Below are positions 24,269-36,671 of a stretch of 64,000 nt of DNA, one piece after another. The translations under genes were made by a program, and so were the position numbers. The notes under the pieces were generated by a model that saw only the letters and a list, made by a program, of their open reading frames with translations, was not told where the DNA came from and did no database searches. Origin of the DNA: Apoderus coryli (Eukaryota > Arthropoda > Insecta > Coleoptera > Attelabidae); contig OU452204.1 of the NCBI GenBank assembly GCA_911728435.2, positions 7,874,001 through 7,938,000 of the forward strand, read 5' to 3'. Numbering within the stretch: the stretch's first letter is position 1; each line of letters starts with the position of its first letter.

Positions 24269-24405
24269 TTATTAAATATATACAAACGATAGAAATTTTA
24301 TCAAATGTAGCAATTACAAATTTAAAAAAATATCCAATATCTTCCCCTAGTTAATATCTGCGACGAAAAAAGATAAGCTAAAATAATCAACGTTAAGGTC
24401 ATCGA

Positions 24406-25190
24406 ATGAGTAGAACCTTGGCATTGAGCAGAAAAAGTCGTTTTACCACTTCACCAAATAACTTTTTCTTTCTCGACTCGAGTTTCGCTAACACTGTTAG
24501 CATCCTTAGGATACCAAAAGTGGGCCGTACAGACCCTCACCCTAAGTCTTTCAGACCAATAAGTCTAACATTTTTTCTGCTAAAAAGTCTGGAAAAAGTG
24601 CTGGATGACCCCATAAGAAGGGGCATACTTAGCGTACGCCCTCTCAGTACTCATCAATATGCCTACCAACCGGGCAAATCAACAGATCTGACACTTAACA
24701 ACCTAGTCGGGAAAATCACTCAGTCCCTTAATAAGAAAGAGACTGCGGTGGCTGTATTTCTTGACATAGAAGGAGCATTTAATCCATAGGATCAGCAATT
24801 ACTGGAAAGGGAATAGAACCAACTATAAATGGTTGGATTGATTCCATGCTAAGAAACAAAATCATCACCTCTCCAAAGGATGAAACTGTTAGATCTATGG
24901 TCACTTCTGGTGGACGACCTGCTAGCAGGACTTGAGCGAGAGGGGATAGTGTTTCAAGCATACGCTGATGATCTGGCCATACTATCCAGATCACGTTCTA
25001 AAATAATTGCTTCTTCTAGAACTCAAGCTACCCTGAATATAATTCAGGGATGGTGTCAGACGGATCTGTGGAAAGTCCTGGGAAATGAAACCGAAATGAA
25101 ACTACTGGATATACGTTATGGTCGTAAGACCAATAATAACGGGTCGTCTTTGAGGGATTTTTTACAAGGCTAAAAAGGCTACGCCCCATC
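24406..25190 (+). pseudogene. R1/Jockey-like reverse-transcriptase pseudogene
   Basis: The first frame (24406-24789) encodes RIPKVGRTDPHPKSFRPISL, then LKSLEKVLDD, HQYAYQPGKSTD and FLDIEGAFN, the classic first motifs of insect non-LTR reverse transcriptases. The second frame (24880-25173) has LWSLLVDDLLAGL and the catalytic box QAYADDLAILSRS, then NIIQGWC. Stops and a deletion between the two remove the usual QGG segment. It sits inside an IRSp53 intron in the sense direction. Confidence 0.85.
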
Positions 25191-26505
25191 GTAAATATTA
25201 TTTTTTTAGGCATGTAATGCATTCCATAATCCAACATATGTTACGACACTGTAAATGTTAAGAACGGTTTAGCCGACCACTCGCTGTCCAAAAAGGCTTT
25301 AATTTCAGAGTTAATGTTTTTTAGACTTTATTTTATCCTGTGTGTTTATAACGACCATTGGACCCTAACCAAATTAACGTAATTAGAAGTTTTGCACACA
25401 CTTTCCGCTGAAGAACTTGCGAATTGGCATTTTTATTTCTCTCTGTAGTTCATTTTCAGCGGTTTGGCATTGATAATTTAGTTCTATTTTATTTCCAAAA
25501 TATTTTTTTTATTTATGAGTTTAAGCGGTTGAAAAAACGTTTTTTTTAATTCTTTTCGTTAGCTGTGCTGCATGTCCTCACAATGAAAATAGTCGTTTTT
25601 AAAAATAAAAGAGTTTTGCCTGTTAAAAGATGCGATTCCATTAATTTAGTTGAGTTGGTTGAGAAGAATAATTAAGATTAAAATTAGTGAAGACGGTGGA
25701 TTAAATAAAATCCTACCAAGCATAGTTATAAAATGAAATAATTGAGCAAAAAGGTAGAGACGTCAGCTAAATCATTCTTTGTTCAATTTTAATATTTAGA
25801 ATGCACTCGCTATGTTAATTTAAAATTTACAGGGTTATATACGATAAATTGAGAACTCACAAAAAATCCGAAAGATCAAACCCAGGATAAAAATTTAACT
25901 GAATATTATACTTGAGGTAAATATAATTATCATTTTGTAAAAAAAATATATACATTTTTCTGTGTTTAATTTCAGATATTCACGCAAATCTTGATACTTG
26001 TCTTGATATTTCGGGTAATTGTGTGCGTTCTCAAATGGACCACTGATTATGGGATACAGTAATGAGTGGCATTACTTTGTCCCATAGGCCTATTAAAATT
26101 TTAATAGGAGCGTACATAGTATATTTCAATTTATTATGACATACATATACTTAGAAACTGTGTATTAACGGATAAGTAAGTATAGATAGGACCCAAGCCT
26201 ATTTTATCTTTTATGGCTACTAAAAAAATAAGCATATCTTAAAAGAAATTATATAGACTTCCGATTTATTTTTCTATATATTAACGGATTATGTAACTAA
26301 AAGATAACATAACACTAAAAGATAACACTAAAAGAGAGTTTCTGTAAAGAATTTCCACGAAAATGATGAGAATTATGGAGGTCACATCACTATAACGCTT
26401 CTCCTCATACTGTAACTATAATGAATTAGGGGGTATTATTTACATTTAGAAAGAATACTAATTTTACAGCTCAGTCCAGAATGAATCCCAATATGCTATT
26501 CAAAT
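25191..26505 (+). other. intron sequence of IRSp53
   Basis: AT-rich, no gene seen. Confidence 0.5.
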
Positions 26506-27228
26506 TGTTACGGGTTCGAATCAAGCTTTACGAGCGGTTTCAATTAAAGAAGAACAACCAAAAAATATCAACTTTATTAATCTGTATTAAAGTAATGTAA
26601 AATTACTCACCATTTATAATTCTGGATCTCTGCCGGTCACCCACTTTATTTAATTAAAAGGAAAACAATAATTAAATGACCCTTCTGTCAACAACATAAC
26701 TAAAACTTTATTAGAAATAAAACGCAAAAGTTTCGGCTCAAAACAACTAATTTAATAATTAAAACTAATAAAGAAAATGAATAACAACAAAGAAATAAAT
26801 ATGTATAAATAAAAAAAAGGATAAAACAATTAAACGAGAATGAAAATTTAGAAGAAAATCTTAGTCATTACTTGTACAACTTAAAATAGGAAAATTAATA
26901 TAATTACGAATAATTATATTAATTCCTATACAAAACTTTAATTACAATTGAAAACTGAATTTATTTCAATTACTAAAATAAATAACTTTAATCTTTATAA
27001 AAATTGATTGGAAACAAAAAGGCCTTCAATTAATTAATAAAGAACTTACTGATCTTGAACGATTATTATTAAGAAACTTTCTACAATTAGAAATCACATC
27101 TAGACTCTACCAAGGCTAAAACGAATCTAAACTCGAAAATTCGATTGTCTTTCCAAAACACTTAACATACATGAGAAGTAGGTACCTAGATTGACAATAG
27201 CCAATCAGAAAAAAGGGCAATTTTTACA
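26506..27228 (-). mobile_element. possible solo LTR
   Basis: On the minus strand the block starts TGTAAAAATTG, has a GATTGGCTATTGTC CCAAT-type motif near the start, an AATAAAG near the end, and ends CCCGTAACA. Flanking tetramers on that strand are ATAT and ATTT, an imperfect duplication. The centre is very rich in A-containing runs on the + strand. The ends could be chance, so confidence is low. Confidence 0.35.
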
Positions 27229-29265
27229 ATATACCCCTATAAAGATACATCTACAGGGTGAGAGATTCAGAAATAAGATACACTTTTATGTCGACTGTAA
27301 TAATGATGGTTGATACTTAGGTATCTTATGTTGGAGTTTGTCCAAAAGATTAACCAGTCACTATTATTATTTGATATGGGAAGCTGTGACACCCTCCAAT
27401 TTGCTTCTGTATATAATAATAAAAGTCCGACATTTAATTTACATGAAGGCGTTTCGATGTTCAAAAGTGAGATTACACTGTATTTAAAACATGTCATTCT
27501 TCGAACAAGAAAACACGGTCCATCTGTTTCTAAAAGTTGAACGAAGAAAAGAGACAAAAATTATATATTTTTGTTACCTACTTGTAGACGTATTTATTGC
27601 TTTGGTAAAACCTATATCAATAAACGATAAGATAGATAGAAAACAGACCCTTAAATTTTATGACTAAAATGAGAGTTTAGGAACATTTGTTAACAATCTA
27701 CTTAAAATAATATTCACAGAAATATTATGTTTCCCAAACTAATAGAAAATATCTATAAAATCACCCAACTAGTATACATAATAGCAGTGGCGTGGTGTCT
27801 TATTACAATACCTTACTACTTGTTACTTGTTAATGATTTTTAGCAATCAGCAACACCCTTATGTTACCTCAACGTCCTTATTTGCAGGACATGCTCCCCT
27901 GCAACTTATTTTATTTCCGAAACTAAAGAAAACTATGGAGAACGACGTTTTGCCACCATTGATGATATAAAACGATTTTCCTTTATTTATATTTATTATA
28001 TAAAAATGAATACATTAGTTTGAAATAATTTATATTGTTTTATGTGGACCAAAAATCCCAAGAAAAATAATTAAAAAAATGTTAATAAATATTTTTAAAA
28101 TTGTGTAGAGTTTTAGAGGTTTATTTTAGCGGCGAGAAAAGAAAATTGTTGTTGTGCAGAGGACAAAATATGTCGTACAAAAAATGTAATACGATAGGTA
28201 TATATGTGACAAAGTAAAAAAAATAATGATAATTTAAATAACTTCTAAAAGGACCATCCGATTAGGTTCACATTGTGGGACTATTACCTAGGGAGGAATT
28301 TGGGGTATTTTGTTATAATTTCTAGTACACAAAACATGTTTAATAACATTTAAATTAGTATTAATATAGAATTAAAACTCAGTTATGAATTAATATATTC
28401 TAAATTATCTATGAATTTTTTAGAAAAACAAAATTAAGAGGACCATCATACTGTTTTGAATGTCATGAGAATGACCCATAATGCAATATAACCTAAAACA
28501 TAATCTATCAGGTCAAATTTTTCTGATATCGACTGTGAACTGTGATCTTTTTTGCGCTTACTTTTTCTCCATTCATTCTTGGGTAACATCGATATTTATT
28601 GATAAACCTGGAAGGTATAGCGAAGATGGGACGCACGGTACAGTGATGCATTCACTATCATAGCAAAATAAACATTTAGCACCCCATGTATAAAAGTTAA
28701 TTATTATTTACGTTTTATGTGTGCGTTCGGTGTATATCTGCCTCTGGCGAATTAGAATATATTAAAACTGGCAAAACTTTTGAGTATATAAAAAATAAAT
28801 ACCCATACGAATATGTTCGCGTTAATTAGCAAATTTCGATTTTCGCAAAAAAATTATTCGAAAAAAAAAGTAAGAATACCATTTTTTCTTAAAAAAAAAA
28901 ACTTTTTTTGTTATGTGTCAAATGTGCAATAAGATCACAGCGAAAAAAGAAAGATGGGACATTATGTCCCAACACCCCTCCCAGTTTAATACGACTATCG
29001 ATCGTTTAACGAATATTTTTGCTTTGTGTTATTATTAGGTAATTAAACTTTAGTAGATGTGCAAAATTGTATTTCTTTATCTACAAACGTTTCTAAAATA
29101 TTCACGGGAAATATATGTGAACTAATTCACACATTTTATATCACTAACACAACTAAACTAAACTTTATAAATCTTTATTTCCAAAATACAAATGTTTTCA
29201 AAGTTTGCAGAAAATACTGCCGAACCAACAACAGAATGATACTGCTTCAGACATTTGAAAGTGAA
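27229..29265 (+). other. intron sequence of IRSp53
   Basis: It begins with ACAGGGTGAGAG at about 27253, a possible transposon end. The overlapping frames at 27267-27557 show no known domain. Otherwise AT-rich and empty. Confidence 0.4.
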
Positions 29266-29269
29266 GACT

Positions 29270-29585
29270 CTCCTCTCATTTGCTCACGTCGATATGATTC
29301 TGTTTTACATTTTCAAGCGAACTTACGGAATTGGCAATCATATGAGGAGCCTGGTTTTTTGGAGAAATACTTTCCTCTATGTATCCCTTCGCTACAGTCG
29401 AACTTTTCCACTTTCCATGTGTTTTCAAGGTTTGGAAAGTAGCACTTGCTCCAACAAGAAGAGTAAATAACGTGCTCCGCAAACAGTGGCCGGTGTAAGG
29501 CTTTGTATGATCCAATTTCAGATACTTTGATATCATTGCAGGTACACTTCGTATCGTATTTTTACCAGCCGGCTGTCCGGTACAG
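29270..29585 (-). pseudogene. Crypton-like tyrosine recombinase, C-terminal remnant
   Basis: The minus-strand frame encodes GRCTGQPAGKNTIRSVPA, then KPYTGHCLRST, a TLLVGA helix, HGKWKSSTVAKGYIEES and a short tail. The HxxR pair (GHCLRST), the following HGKWKS block and the Tyr in GYIE match the C-terminal catalytic part of Crypton/DIRS-type tyrosine recombinases (R-H-R-Y). The N-terminal half with the first catalytic Arg was not found. It lies in an IRSp53 intron on the opposite strand. I read it as a transposon fossil; a single open frame of about 100 codons remains. Confidence 0.75.
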
Positions 29586-29589
29586 CGGC

Positions 29590-30245
29590 CGTTTCTATAT
29601 TTAAGAAAAAATATTCACTCTTTTATTCCTTTCGGTACTGTTTTATTATATTTAAAGCACTTGTAAAACTTGATCTTCTAAAACTTTGGATGTTTTGGGA
29701 ATCTACTTTTTAGTCTTAACTTTCAGAAATGTTACCAGATGATGGAATTGAGAAATGTTATGACTTCCTCGTATAGGTACCTAAGAATTGAGTATTTGGT
29801 TCATAAAGAATTACAAGTATATTTCTCCGACTGTAGTAGTGTAGAATAAAACGAATCAAATAGATGAACTAAGTTAAATGCAAATTAGCACAATAACTTA
29901 CCAGTTCCTGGAAGTATGCCAATAAAACGTTCTCGTTAATATTAACAATGGCATTTTTATCTTGCCATATCAAAAATATGCCATACTCTCCATGTTGTAG
30001 ATTCCTATTGACTTTACAAGCAATAAATTTTCTGTGCCTTTAGATGCAGTTTCCATGATATTTTGTGGAATTTCTTCCATATTTTTTTCATATTTTAAGC
30101 TGCCTTTTGTGCGAGAGAGATTTGGAGATTTAGTTAAGCCTAATGGCGAATCTGCGTTTCACCAAATACCCGAAAACCAGTCCAGTCCAAAAAGAAGTCT
30201 GTTCTGTTGTTTTAGATATTGCTGTAACTCACTATTAACCTGTGC
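29590..30245. other. intron sequence with a possible coding remnant
   Basis: On the minus strand, about 30030-30240 can be read as NSELQQYLKQQNRLLFGLDW and further protein-like peptides with frame breaks. I recognise no family. It directly follows the repeat at 30250-30441, so both may belong to one unknown transposon. Confidence 0.3.
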
Positions 30246-30249
30246 TAAA

Positions 30250-30441
30250 CAGTTTATATACAGTTCCTTCACCTCGTGTCGGAACGTTTGTTATCTCTGT
30301 CTTCAAAGCAAATCGCCATCTTAGAGTATATATAGATATAGTAGAATATAGTAGCGGGCCAGAATATGGCTGGGATTGCCACGAGTCGATACCGATTTTA
30401 GCGTCTACTGACCCTTCTTATTTATAGTTATTATTCTATGG
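30250..30441 (-). repeat. dispersed repeat, copy 2 (inverted copy at 10693-10907)
   Basis: Read on the minus strand it gives the same series of landmarks as 10693-10907, from CCATAGAATAATAACTAT to TATAAACTG. No Harbinger-type ends flank this copy. Confidence 0.6.
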
Positions 30442-30444
30442 CTA

Positions 30445-31105
30445 AAGTAATGCATATCAAAAATATGAAATATTTACTACACACTCACTGTTTGAAATAA
30501 GTCATTGACAATCAAACACTTATCTCGGTGAATAAGTTTCGTTATAGTGTGTGCTAACATCACGTTAGTCTGAGCAAAAATGTTTACCTACTTTCTTTAA
30601 TAAATTGACTCACGTCTGTATGCTTGGTACGAACTTGATACAGCATATTCAGTGCACCTTGATTATCCATATATATCAGAACGTTGTACCTCCTCATTCT
30701 TGGCTTAAAATTCGTATACGCAATGCTGCTGATAACGCTACTGTTTGTGGCTTCTTATAGAATTCGACGAAATTGGAAAATTCTTTTTGAAAAAATATAT
30801 CCTGTAGTGTGTCTTATTACCTTCTCAGTCCGCATGACTATATCCAATTATATCAGGACCTTTGACTTGTTTTCCTGAAAATTCTAATTTCCAGACTATA
30901 GTGCTATAAATACACACACCGCCAAAATTCTTGGACCCTCTCGTAAATTTTAAAATGAAATATTTATCATGGCTGCTTTTTTGTATGTACATTTAATCTT
31001 TATTTATTTCACCTGTGCCTAGGCATCGAAAAATGTTAACAAAAACAATTTTCCACAATTTTAGATACCAATGTTTAAAAAGTGGTTCATATGGATTTAG
31101 CGTGT
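30445..31105 (+). other. intron sequence of IRSp53
   Basis: No gene seen. Around 30908-30950, CACACACCGCCAAAATTCTTGGACC resembles the start of Tc1-like elements and may belong to the fragment that follows. Confidence 0.35.
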
Positions 31106-31136
31106 TGAAATGATTGTTGAGTTTTTCTTTGCATTT

Positions 31137-31230
31137 ATGCCTGGCAATAGAATTTCAGTGTTCTATAGAGCTAGAATAGTGGCTTTGCATGATGAGGGTC
31201 TGTCGAATAATCGAATCGCGGATCAGGGCG
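31137..31230 (+). pseudogene. Tc1-like transposase N-terminal fragment
   Basis: A short stretch encodes RARIVALHDEGLSNNRIA, which matches the first helix-turn-helix of Tc1-family transposases. The frame then becomes unrelated sequence; no catalytic DDE part follows. Confidence 0.55.
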
Positions 31231-31234
31231 ACCA

Positions 31235-32269
31235 GAAAGACTATAATAATTCCATTTTCTATGTACATGTCAAAAGTAGTTCCATATTTTACATGATTAT
31301 AATGATGAAGGTTACAAAACTGTTTAGATCTTACTTACATATTTCTTTAGCGGCGACTATTTGGAAAATAGGAATTCAAAAGTAAATTTAAAACATAAAA
31401 TTTATAACGGCATTTTATGAATTCATAGATACAAAGTTTGTTTCTCTTCTTGAAAGATTTTGCTAACACAATCCGCTTTATTTTTCCCGTAAGCAGCAGC
31501 TTGTGTTTATCAATATATTTTCAGCAAAGATAACCGTAAGCAGCTTACTTGGCACCAAACATGATCACTTTTGAATGCAAGACTGTTATCTAACATACAG
31601 TGTGTTCGTGAAGTATATTGCATCCTCTCCTATTTCTAAAGTGTACTTAAAATTGGGACCCATTATTATACAATGGGTCCCAAATTTAAGTAAGTTAAGG
31701 AAATTTAATTACTTTACATTAATTTCTTAAATACGCCGGTCTTAGCCTCATAAAAGGGCTTTTTTGACTCACTCCATAAACTCTTGTACTCCGTTACTAG
31801 TTAGAGTTTTTTTGTAATATTCCATGCGTGTCTAAAAAATTGGTTTATTTCATTCCGAACTTTATCTAAGTGACCAAAATTTTTAAGAAAATATTGAGTC
31901 TTTTCGTGGCACTTTTGGCCGTCCACAGTCACGCTCATTTCATTCGAGTTCCATTATGAAATTTCAATTATTAGTATTGTGATTTTGTTTAGTTAATTTT
32001 AATATTTTTTGTATCACCTTATAGGTACAATAGATGGAGTCTTAAAATTAAAGAGGGTTTATTTAAGAATATAAACCTTGAATTTTTCAATAGGTGTAGT
32101 GTGATTAACCATCGTAGTATGGTTAAAAGTATAGTGAATAACAACATTAAACTTTACGCATTAATTTTCCTACATAATTTCACGATATTGCAGCAATTTC
32201 ATTGAATAATTATTATTATATTGTTTTTGATTCATAAAGTTAATTCATTTTCTGTTTGTTTCTTTCCAG
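31235..32269 (+). other. intron sequence of IRSp53
   Basis: AT-rich, no gene seen. It ends with a polypyrimidine tract and TTTCCAG. Confidence 0.5.
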
Positions 32270-32341
32270 TTGAAAGCCTTCTACGTTGACCTACTAGTCC
32301 CTCTGGAAACAAACTTAGAAAAAGACACAAAAGTTGTACAA
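32270..32341 (+). CDS. IRSp53: IRSp53 exon 2 (I-BAR)
   Basis: Exactly 24 codons, phase 0 at both ends, acceptor TTTCCAG and donor GTAAGT. Encodes LKAFYVDLLVPLETNLEKDT then KVVQ, matching the mammalian MLKSFHNELLTQLEQKVELD segment of the I-BAR domain. Confidence 0.93.
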
Positions 32342-33779
32342 GTAAGTATATACAGTAATGTATTACATGGCGAGGTGGAAAGTGCTTCATTACGGTTGGG
32401 AGAATTACATAATCTACAAAGGCGCGCATCGTCGAAGTGGACTACATAATATCAACTCGTTTAAGAATTACGTCCTAGTGTTCCATACAATTTTATTTAC
32501 AAACAACAGCATTATTTCGCAACACTAATAAAAATAAGTTGTTTAAAAACATCTTAAAAAAGGGAAGGTTTTTGAGACAATTAAAAGATCAGCGGGATCA
32601 CAGCAATATTGCGAAACAGTTATAAAATTAGGTTGTTTTTAAAGTACGAAACCAAAAAGGTTTACAAGGCAGTATTTTTAACCAACAGCTGCTACATTAC
32701 TTGCTAGTGTTTAGGTAGGTGTAAGACAAGCACAGCCGCTATTTCTTTGGACAACCAATACTAAGCAGGAAAAATACTGTCAACTCAATCGATGTCTCAT
32801 ACCAGCCCTAATGTTACTCTTATAACCAATATTATATCCCATGGTTACGAAAGTGTCAGGGGTGGGTCAGGCTGGGGCTTTTCCAGAACAAAATTTGTCT
32901 CAACTTTTTTTTGTGCGCTTTTTTTACTTTTTCAAAAAAGAATAATAAATTTGAGACTGTTATACATAAAAAGAAGAAGAAGCCGTTTTCAAGATAAATG
33001 ACTGAAAATATCTATACGGCTACGATAATACAAGAAACAGGGTTGAAATGCGTATTAAGAGTTGACAGAATAACTCCCATTCCTACAAACATACGTAAGT
33101 GTCCCAAATGTCATTTTGATATTCAGCTAACATGGTTTTAAATAAAATATATTCCCTTACACCACCGAAAAACAATGTTGCTTAAACTTCTAATAAATTA
33201 ATATTTCAATATTGCAATTACCCAGTCCAATTTCTCCTTAAAATCTGCTTTTTTCCGCTGCTCGTTATTTATCGAATAATATCTATCTCCAAAGTTTCAC
33301 CGCTTTGGAAAATAAACGCTATTTATTCATTATTATCTTCTACTTTATTACTACAAGTTCACAACCGCAAGATATATAACTTTCCTCAAGGCACATACAC
33401 ATTCTAAATAAGCTTCAATAAATTATCCTATTTACTTAGTAGTTACTTTAAAATCTCGTAGGAGTTACATCTTCTGTTCTTCCTTGTAGTATATACATAC
33501 ACACACATGATAAAACTTTTGTGCTACTTTTATTACTAAACGAAAGTTTGCTGGAAAGTTTTTCTGGCAATAAGAGTAAAATGCGATTTAGAAAAGAAAC
33601 AGGTTAAAAGTCCAAATTCCTTTAACTTTTATATTGTTGATAGTTTTTATTAATTATTGTCAGCGTTGTTCGCAAGATGCCACCGAAAACTGTAAATTAA
33701 TTTTTCTCCTTGTCTTAGTAAGTGTAAATCAATCCAAGCATCTGACGTTTCTCTGATTTATGTTTTCTCTTAAAATCTA
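32342..33779 (+). other. intron sequence of IRSp53
   Basis: No gene seen. Confidence 0.5.
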
Positions 33780-35005
33780 AAGGGTGCTGTTTTTTTAGAG
33801 GCGGAGAACTATGAATTGAAATAAACACAAAGACATGTTTTAATATCCATGAAATTGTGTTTATTTGAAAGATAATTTTTTGGCATTAATGTTTGAAAAT
33901 TATTTTGGCCATGTGGCCGCCGCGGCTGGCACGTAATTGGCGTTATCTGGAGGTCGGAGGTCAAATTTTCACACTCAATTTGCTGCAAGCAGGCTGTATT
34001 TCGGCAATAACGCGTCCAATGTTGGCTTCAAAGTGTTGAATTACATATCCCCAAAGAAAATAATCTAATGTCCTCAAATCACATGAACGAGGTGGCAAGT
34101 TGACAGGACCATTTCATGAAATTAATCGTTGATCAAATGTTATATGGGCGACGTCCAGCTGAAACCACATATGTTTGCAACACTAATGCTTGCCAGTTGA
34201 GGCACGAAAAAGTTAGTAATCATGTATCTGTACTGCTCACCGTTGATTGTAACGTTCTGACCATCAGCATTTTTGAATACATAAGGACCAATAATTCCAC
34301 CGGCCCATGAAGCGCCCAAACGGTGACTTTTTCTGGATGTAATGGTGTTTCAACAATGGCTTGTAAATTATCATCGCTCCAAAATCGGCAATTCTGTTTG
34401 TTCACAGAACGATTTAACCGAAAGTGTGCTTCATCACTGAACAAAATTGACCGATGAAATTGTGGATCAATGTCATTGTTTTCTTCGGCCTATTCACCAA
34501 ATGGACGGCGCGAAAGATGATCGTGTGGCCTCAATTCCTACAGAAGTTGAATCTTGTAAGCACGTAAACCAATATGTTTACGCGAAATTTTCCATGCAGT
34601 GGATGGACATAAGTTTAAGTGTTAAGCACGACGACGAATTGACACATTTGGATCAACATCAACATTACGCTGCACTCTAGCAATTGCTTGTTGTGTACGC
34701 ACTGTACGACGTCTTACGGGATGCGTATTATCGATTAGTGTATACGTATTGCGAAAATGCGCCCTAATTTCTCGGATTAATCGCTCTAAAGAACTAAAAC
34801 TCAAGCACGCCCGATGTGTTTCTCGAATTGAACCGTGTTTTCCAGAATAAATTTGAACAATTTGCAAACGTTGATCCGGCGTGAGTAAATTCATAATGAA
34901 TTGCCAAACCAAACTAACCTCAAAACAACCAAGAATCTTCAAATTGGCTGTCACAGAAAACAGTGTTTCCAAGTTAAAGTTCTCCGCGTCTAAAAAACCA
35001 CACTT
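33780..35005 (-). mobile_element. mariner/Tc1-superfamily transposon with a dead transposase
   Basis: Ends are inverted (AAGGGTGCTGTTTTTTTAGA left; the right end reads AAGTGTGGTTTTTTAGAC on the minus strand, then CGGAGAACT on both) and each is bordered by TA. The minus strand encodes in two frames an N-terminal part (34972-34622: LTPDQRLQIVQIYSGKHGSI, IREIRAHF, DNTHPVRRRTVRT) and a later part (34444-34220: MFSDEAHFRLN, VNKQNCRFWSDD, LHPEKVTVWA). The DEAHF Asp is the first catalytic residue of the DDE/D core. Frameshifts, stops and a missing C-terminus make it inactive. It lies in an IRSp53 intron. Confidence 0.85.
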
Positions 35006-35058
35006 TATTATTCAGTTAAAAATTGTAAGGTACTAAATTAAATTACTTTTGATTTTAG

Positions 35059-35196
35059 TCGGAACAAAAGCGATTTCTGCAACAGCACAAACAAAGATCA
35101 GAAACATATAGTAAAGCTGCAGCTATGATGAAAAAACAACGAAAGAAATCAAGAGGATCCAGTAAAGCTGGATTAGCCATGGATAAAGAATTAAAG
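35059..35196 (+). CDS. IRSp53: IRSp53 exon 3 (I-BAR)
   Basis: 46 codons, phase 0, acceptor GATTTTAG and donor GTAAGT. Encodes SEQKRFLQQHKQRSETYSKA and a strongly basic MKKQRKKSRGS block. Basic residues in this part of the I-BAR domain make the phosphoinositide-binding surface in the family. Confidence 0.93.
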
Positions 35197-35999
35197 GTAA
35201 GTTGGTAATTAAAACCTTAAATATACCTGATTTTACATCTCACAGATATTCGGAAACCAGTCACTATTTTATTCTAATTTCGCTTCTGCAGATACTATCA
35301 TAATTTGTATATCAAATGCAAACCGATGAAATTTAATTTAAAGTTGTTTAAGGAGTTATTTTATATTTTGCTCAGAAACTATATTTGACAAATCAAGCAT
35401 AAAGCAGCTGGTACCAGTTGTGGCTCTAAAATAAAGAGCATTAAGCAAATATTTAACAATATAGCCACATCTTGCGTTTGTACACAAAATGTTGATTTAT
35501 TTTCCCGCAAAATTGATATGGGAGACTTCAAATAAAACTTGCTACTGACACTTATCTTCTATTTAAAAGAATATATCACAATGGATTTTTTTGAGTGGTT
35601 TAAGCGTGTCCAAGATGTTCGAAGAGACATTAGTCCTCTGAGCCGATGTAGGTTAACTATTTGTCCGAATGCTGAAATTGTAGAATCGCCAATGAATGTA
35701 AAACGAAAATTTTAACAACCAAATAGTGCTAAAATATCCCAACATTTACTGTGTTTTCGATATTTATAAGATGTGCACCTTGGATCCCATAGGGTCGATA
35801 GACCATACTCTCTTTTGTAAGCTTTATATGTTTGTTAGTCAAATCTGCTTAAAATCAGCAAGATTTAAGTCCTTAGAAGAAAAGTGTTACTAAATAAAAT
35901 ATTTTACAGCAAATAGTTATTTTATAGCCAAAGCATGGTATAATCTGGAATTTAGAGAATTAAAATTACATAATAAACTATTTTGGTTCCCTTTTACAG
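35197..35999 (+). other. intron of IRSp53
   Basis: AT-rich, no gene or repeat seen; ends CTTTTACAG. Confidence 0.6.
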
Positions 36000-36065
36000 A
36001 ATATGCAAGTTCTGGAGGAAGAGAAAACCAAATTGGACGCATTTTGTGAACAAAGTTTAAAAAAT
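36000..36065 (+). CDS. IRSp53: IRSp53 exon 4 (I-BAR)
   Basis: 22 codons, phase 0. Encodes NMQVLEEEKTKLDAFCEQSL then KN, matching the helix before the conserved ERRR block. The intron after it is only 51 bp. Confidence 0.92.
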
Positions 36066-36116
36066 GTAAGTTGAATTATACTTGTTACAACAACTGTGCA
36101 AATTTTATTTTATTAG

Positions 36117-36308
36117 GCCATGACACAAGAAAGAAGACGGTACGGATTTGTTCTGGAAAGACAGTGTTCATTAACTAAACATTATCTCTCTTACCACACT
36201 CTCGGTGCTCAATCTTATCAACAAAATATTGATAAATGGTCAGATGTCGCAAAAACTAGAGAATATCTTCCTGAGGCTGTTGAAAGTATATTTAGTAGCC
36301 GAATGAGA
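36117..36308 (+). CDS. IRSp53: IRSp53 exon 5 (end of I-BAR)
   Basis: 64 codons, phase 0. Encodes AMTQERRRYGFVLERQCSL and on to SSRMR. TEERRRFCFLVEKQCAVAK is the matching mammalian block, near the end of the I-BAR domain. The next intron is 55 bp. Confidence 0.94.
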
Positions 36309-36363
36309 GTAAGTTTCAAATTGTTTTCGAAGTGAACATTATTAAATAAAAAATTATTTTTAG

Positions 36364-36586
36364 CAAATATCAGTATGGCAAGATGAAGACCTCTACTCAA
36401 ATCCACGCAGTCCCAATTTCGAAGACGATAGAATGAGCTTAAACTCACAGTTACGTAAAACTAAAAGTATGGATGCTTCATGTTTAGATATACGTTCAAT
36501 GGGTGAAGTAGGATCACCTGTCACCACAATGTCACGAGCCAAATCTGAATATAATTTAAATTCATCGCAACACTCAATAAGTCAAG
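36364..36586 (+). CDS. IRSp53: IRSp53 exon 6 (Ser-rich linker)
   Basis: 223 bp, phase 0 to phase 1, acceptor TTTTTAG and donor GTAGAT. Encodes QISVWQDEDLYSNPRSPNF and a Ser-rich linker with KTKSMDAS and RAKSEYNLNSS, which look like basic phosphorylation-type sites. Some family members bind Cdc42 through this region; no clear CRIB motif is seen here. Confidence 0.88.
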
Positions 36587-36671
36587 GTAGATACATTGAC
36601 ATTACTTATTGTCCTGTTTACTTTGGTGCAATTTAAATAAATGTGCATGTTTTTTTTGGTTTTTGTTTCAG

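Noticed and set aside
26510..26525. GGGTTCGAATC, a pol III B-box-like sequence
   Set aside because: No acceptor stem or anticodon arm can be drawn, so not a tRNA gene; it lies at the end of the possible LTR.
27267..27557. Overlapping frames of 96 and 76 codons on opposite strands
   Set aside because: No known motif; each could be the shadow of the other and neither has gene context.
30034..30427. Plus-strand frames of 96 and 61 codons
   Set aside because: They overlap the dispersed repeat at 30250-30441; the minus strand reads more like protein.
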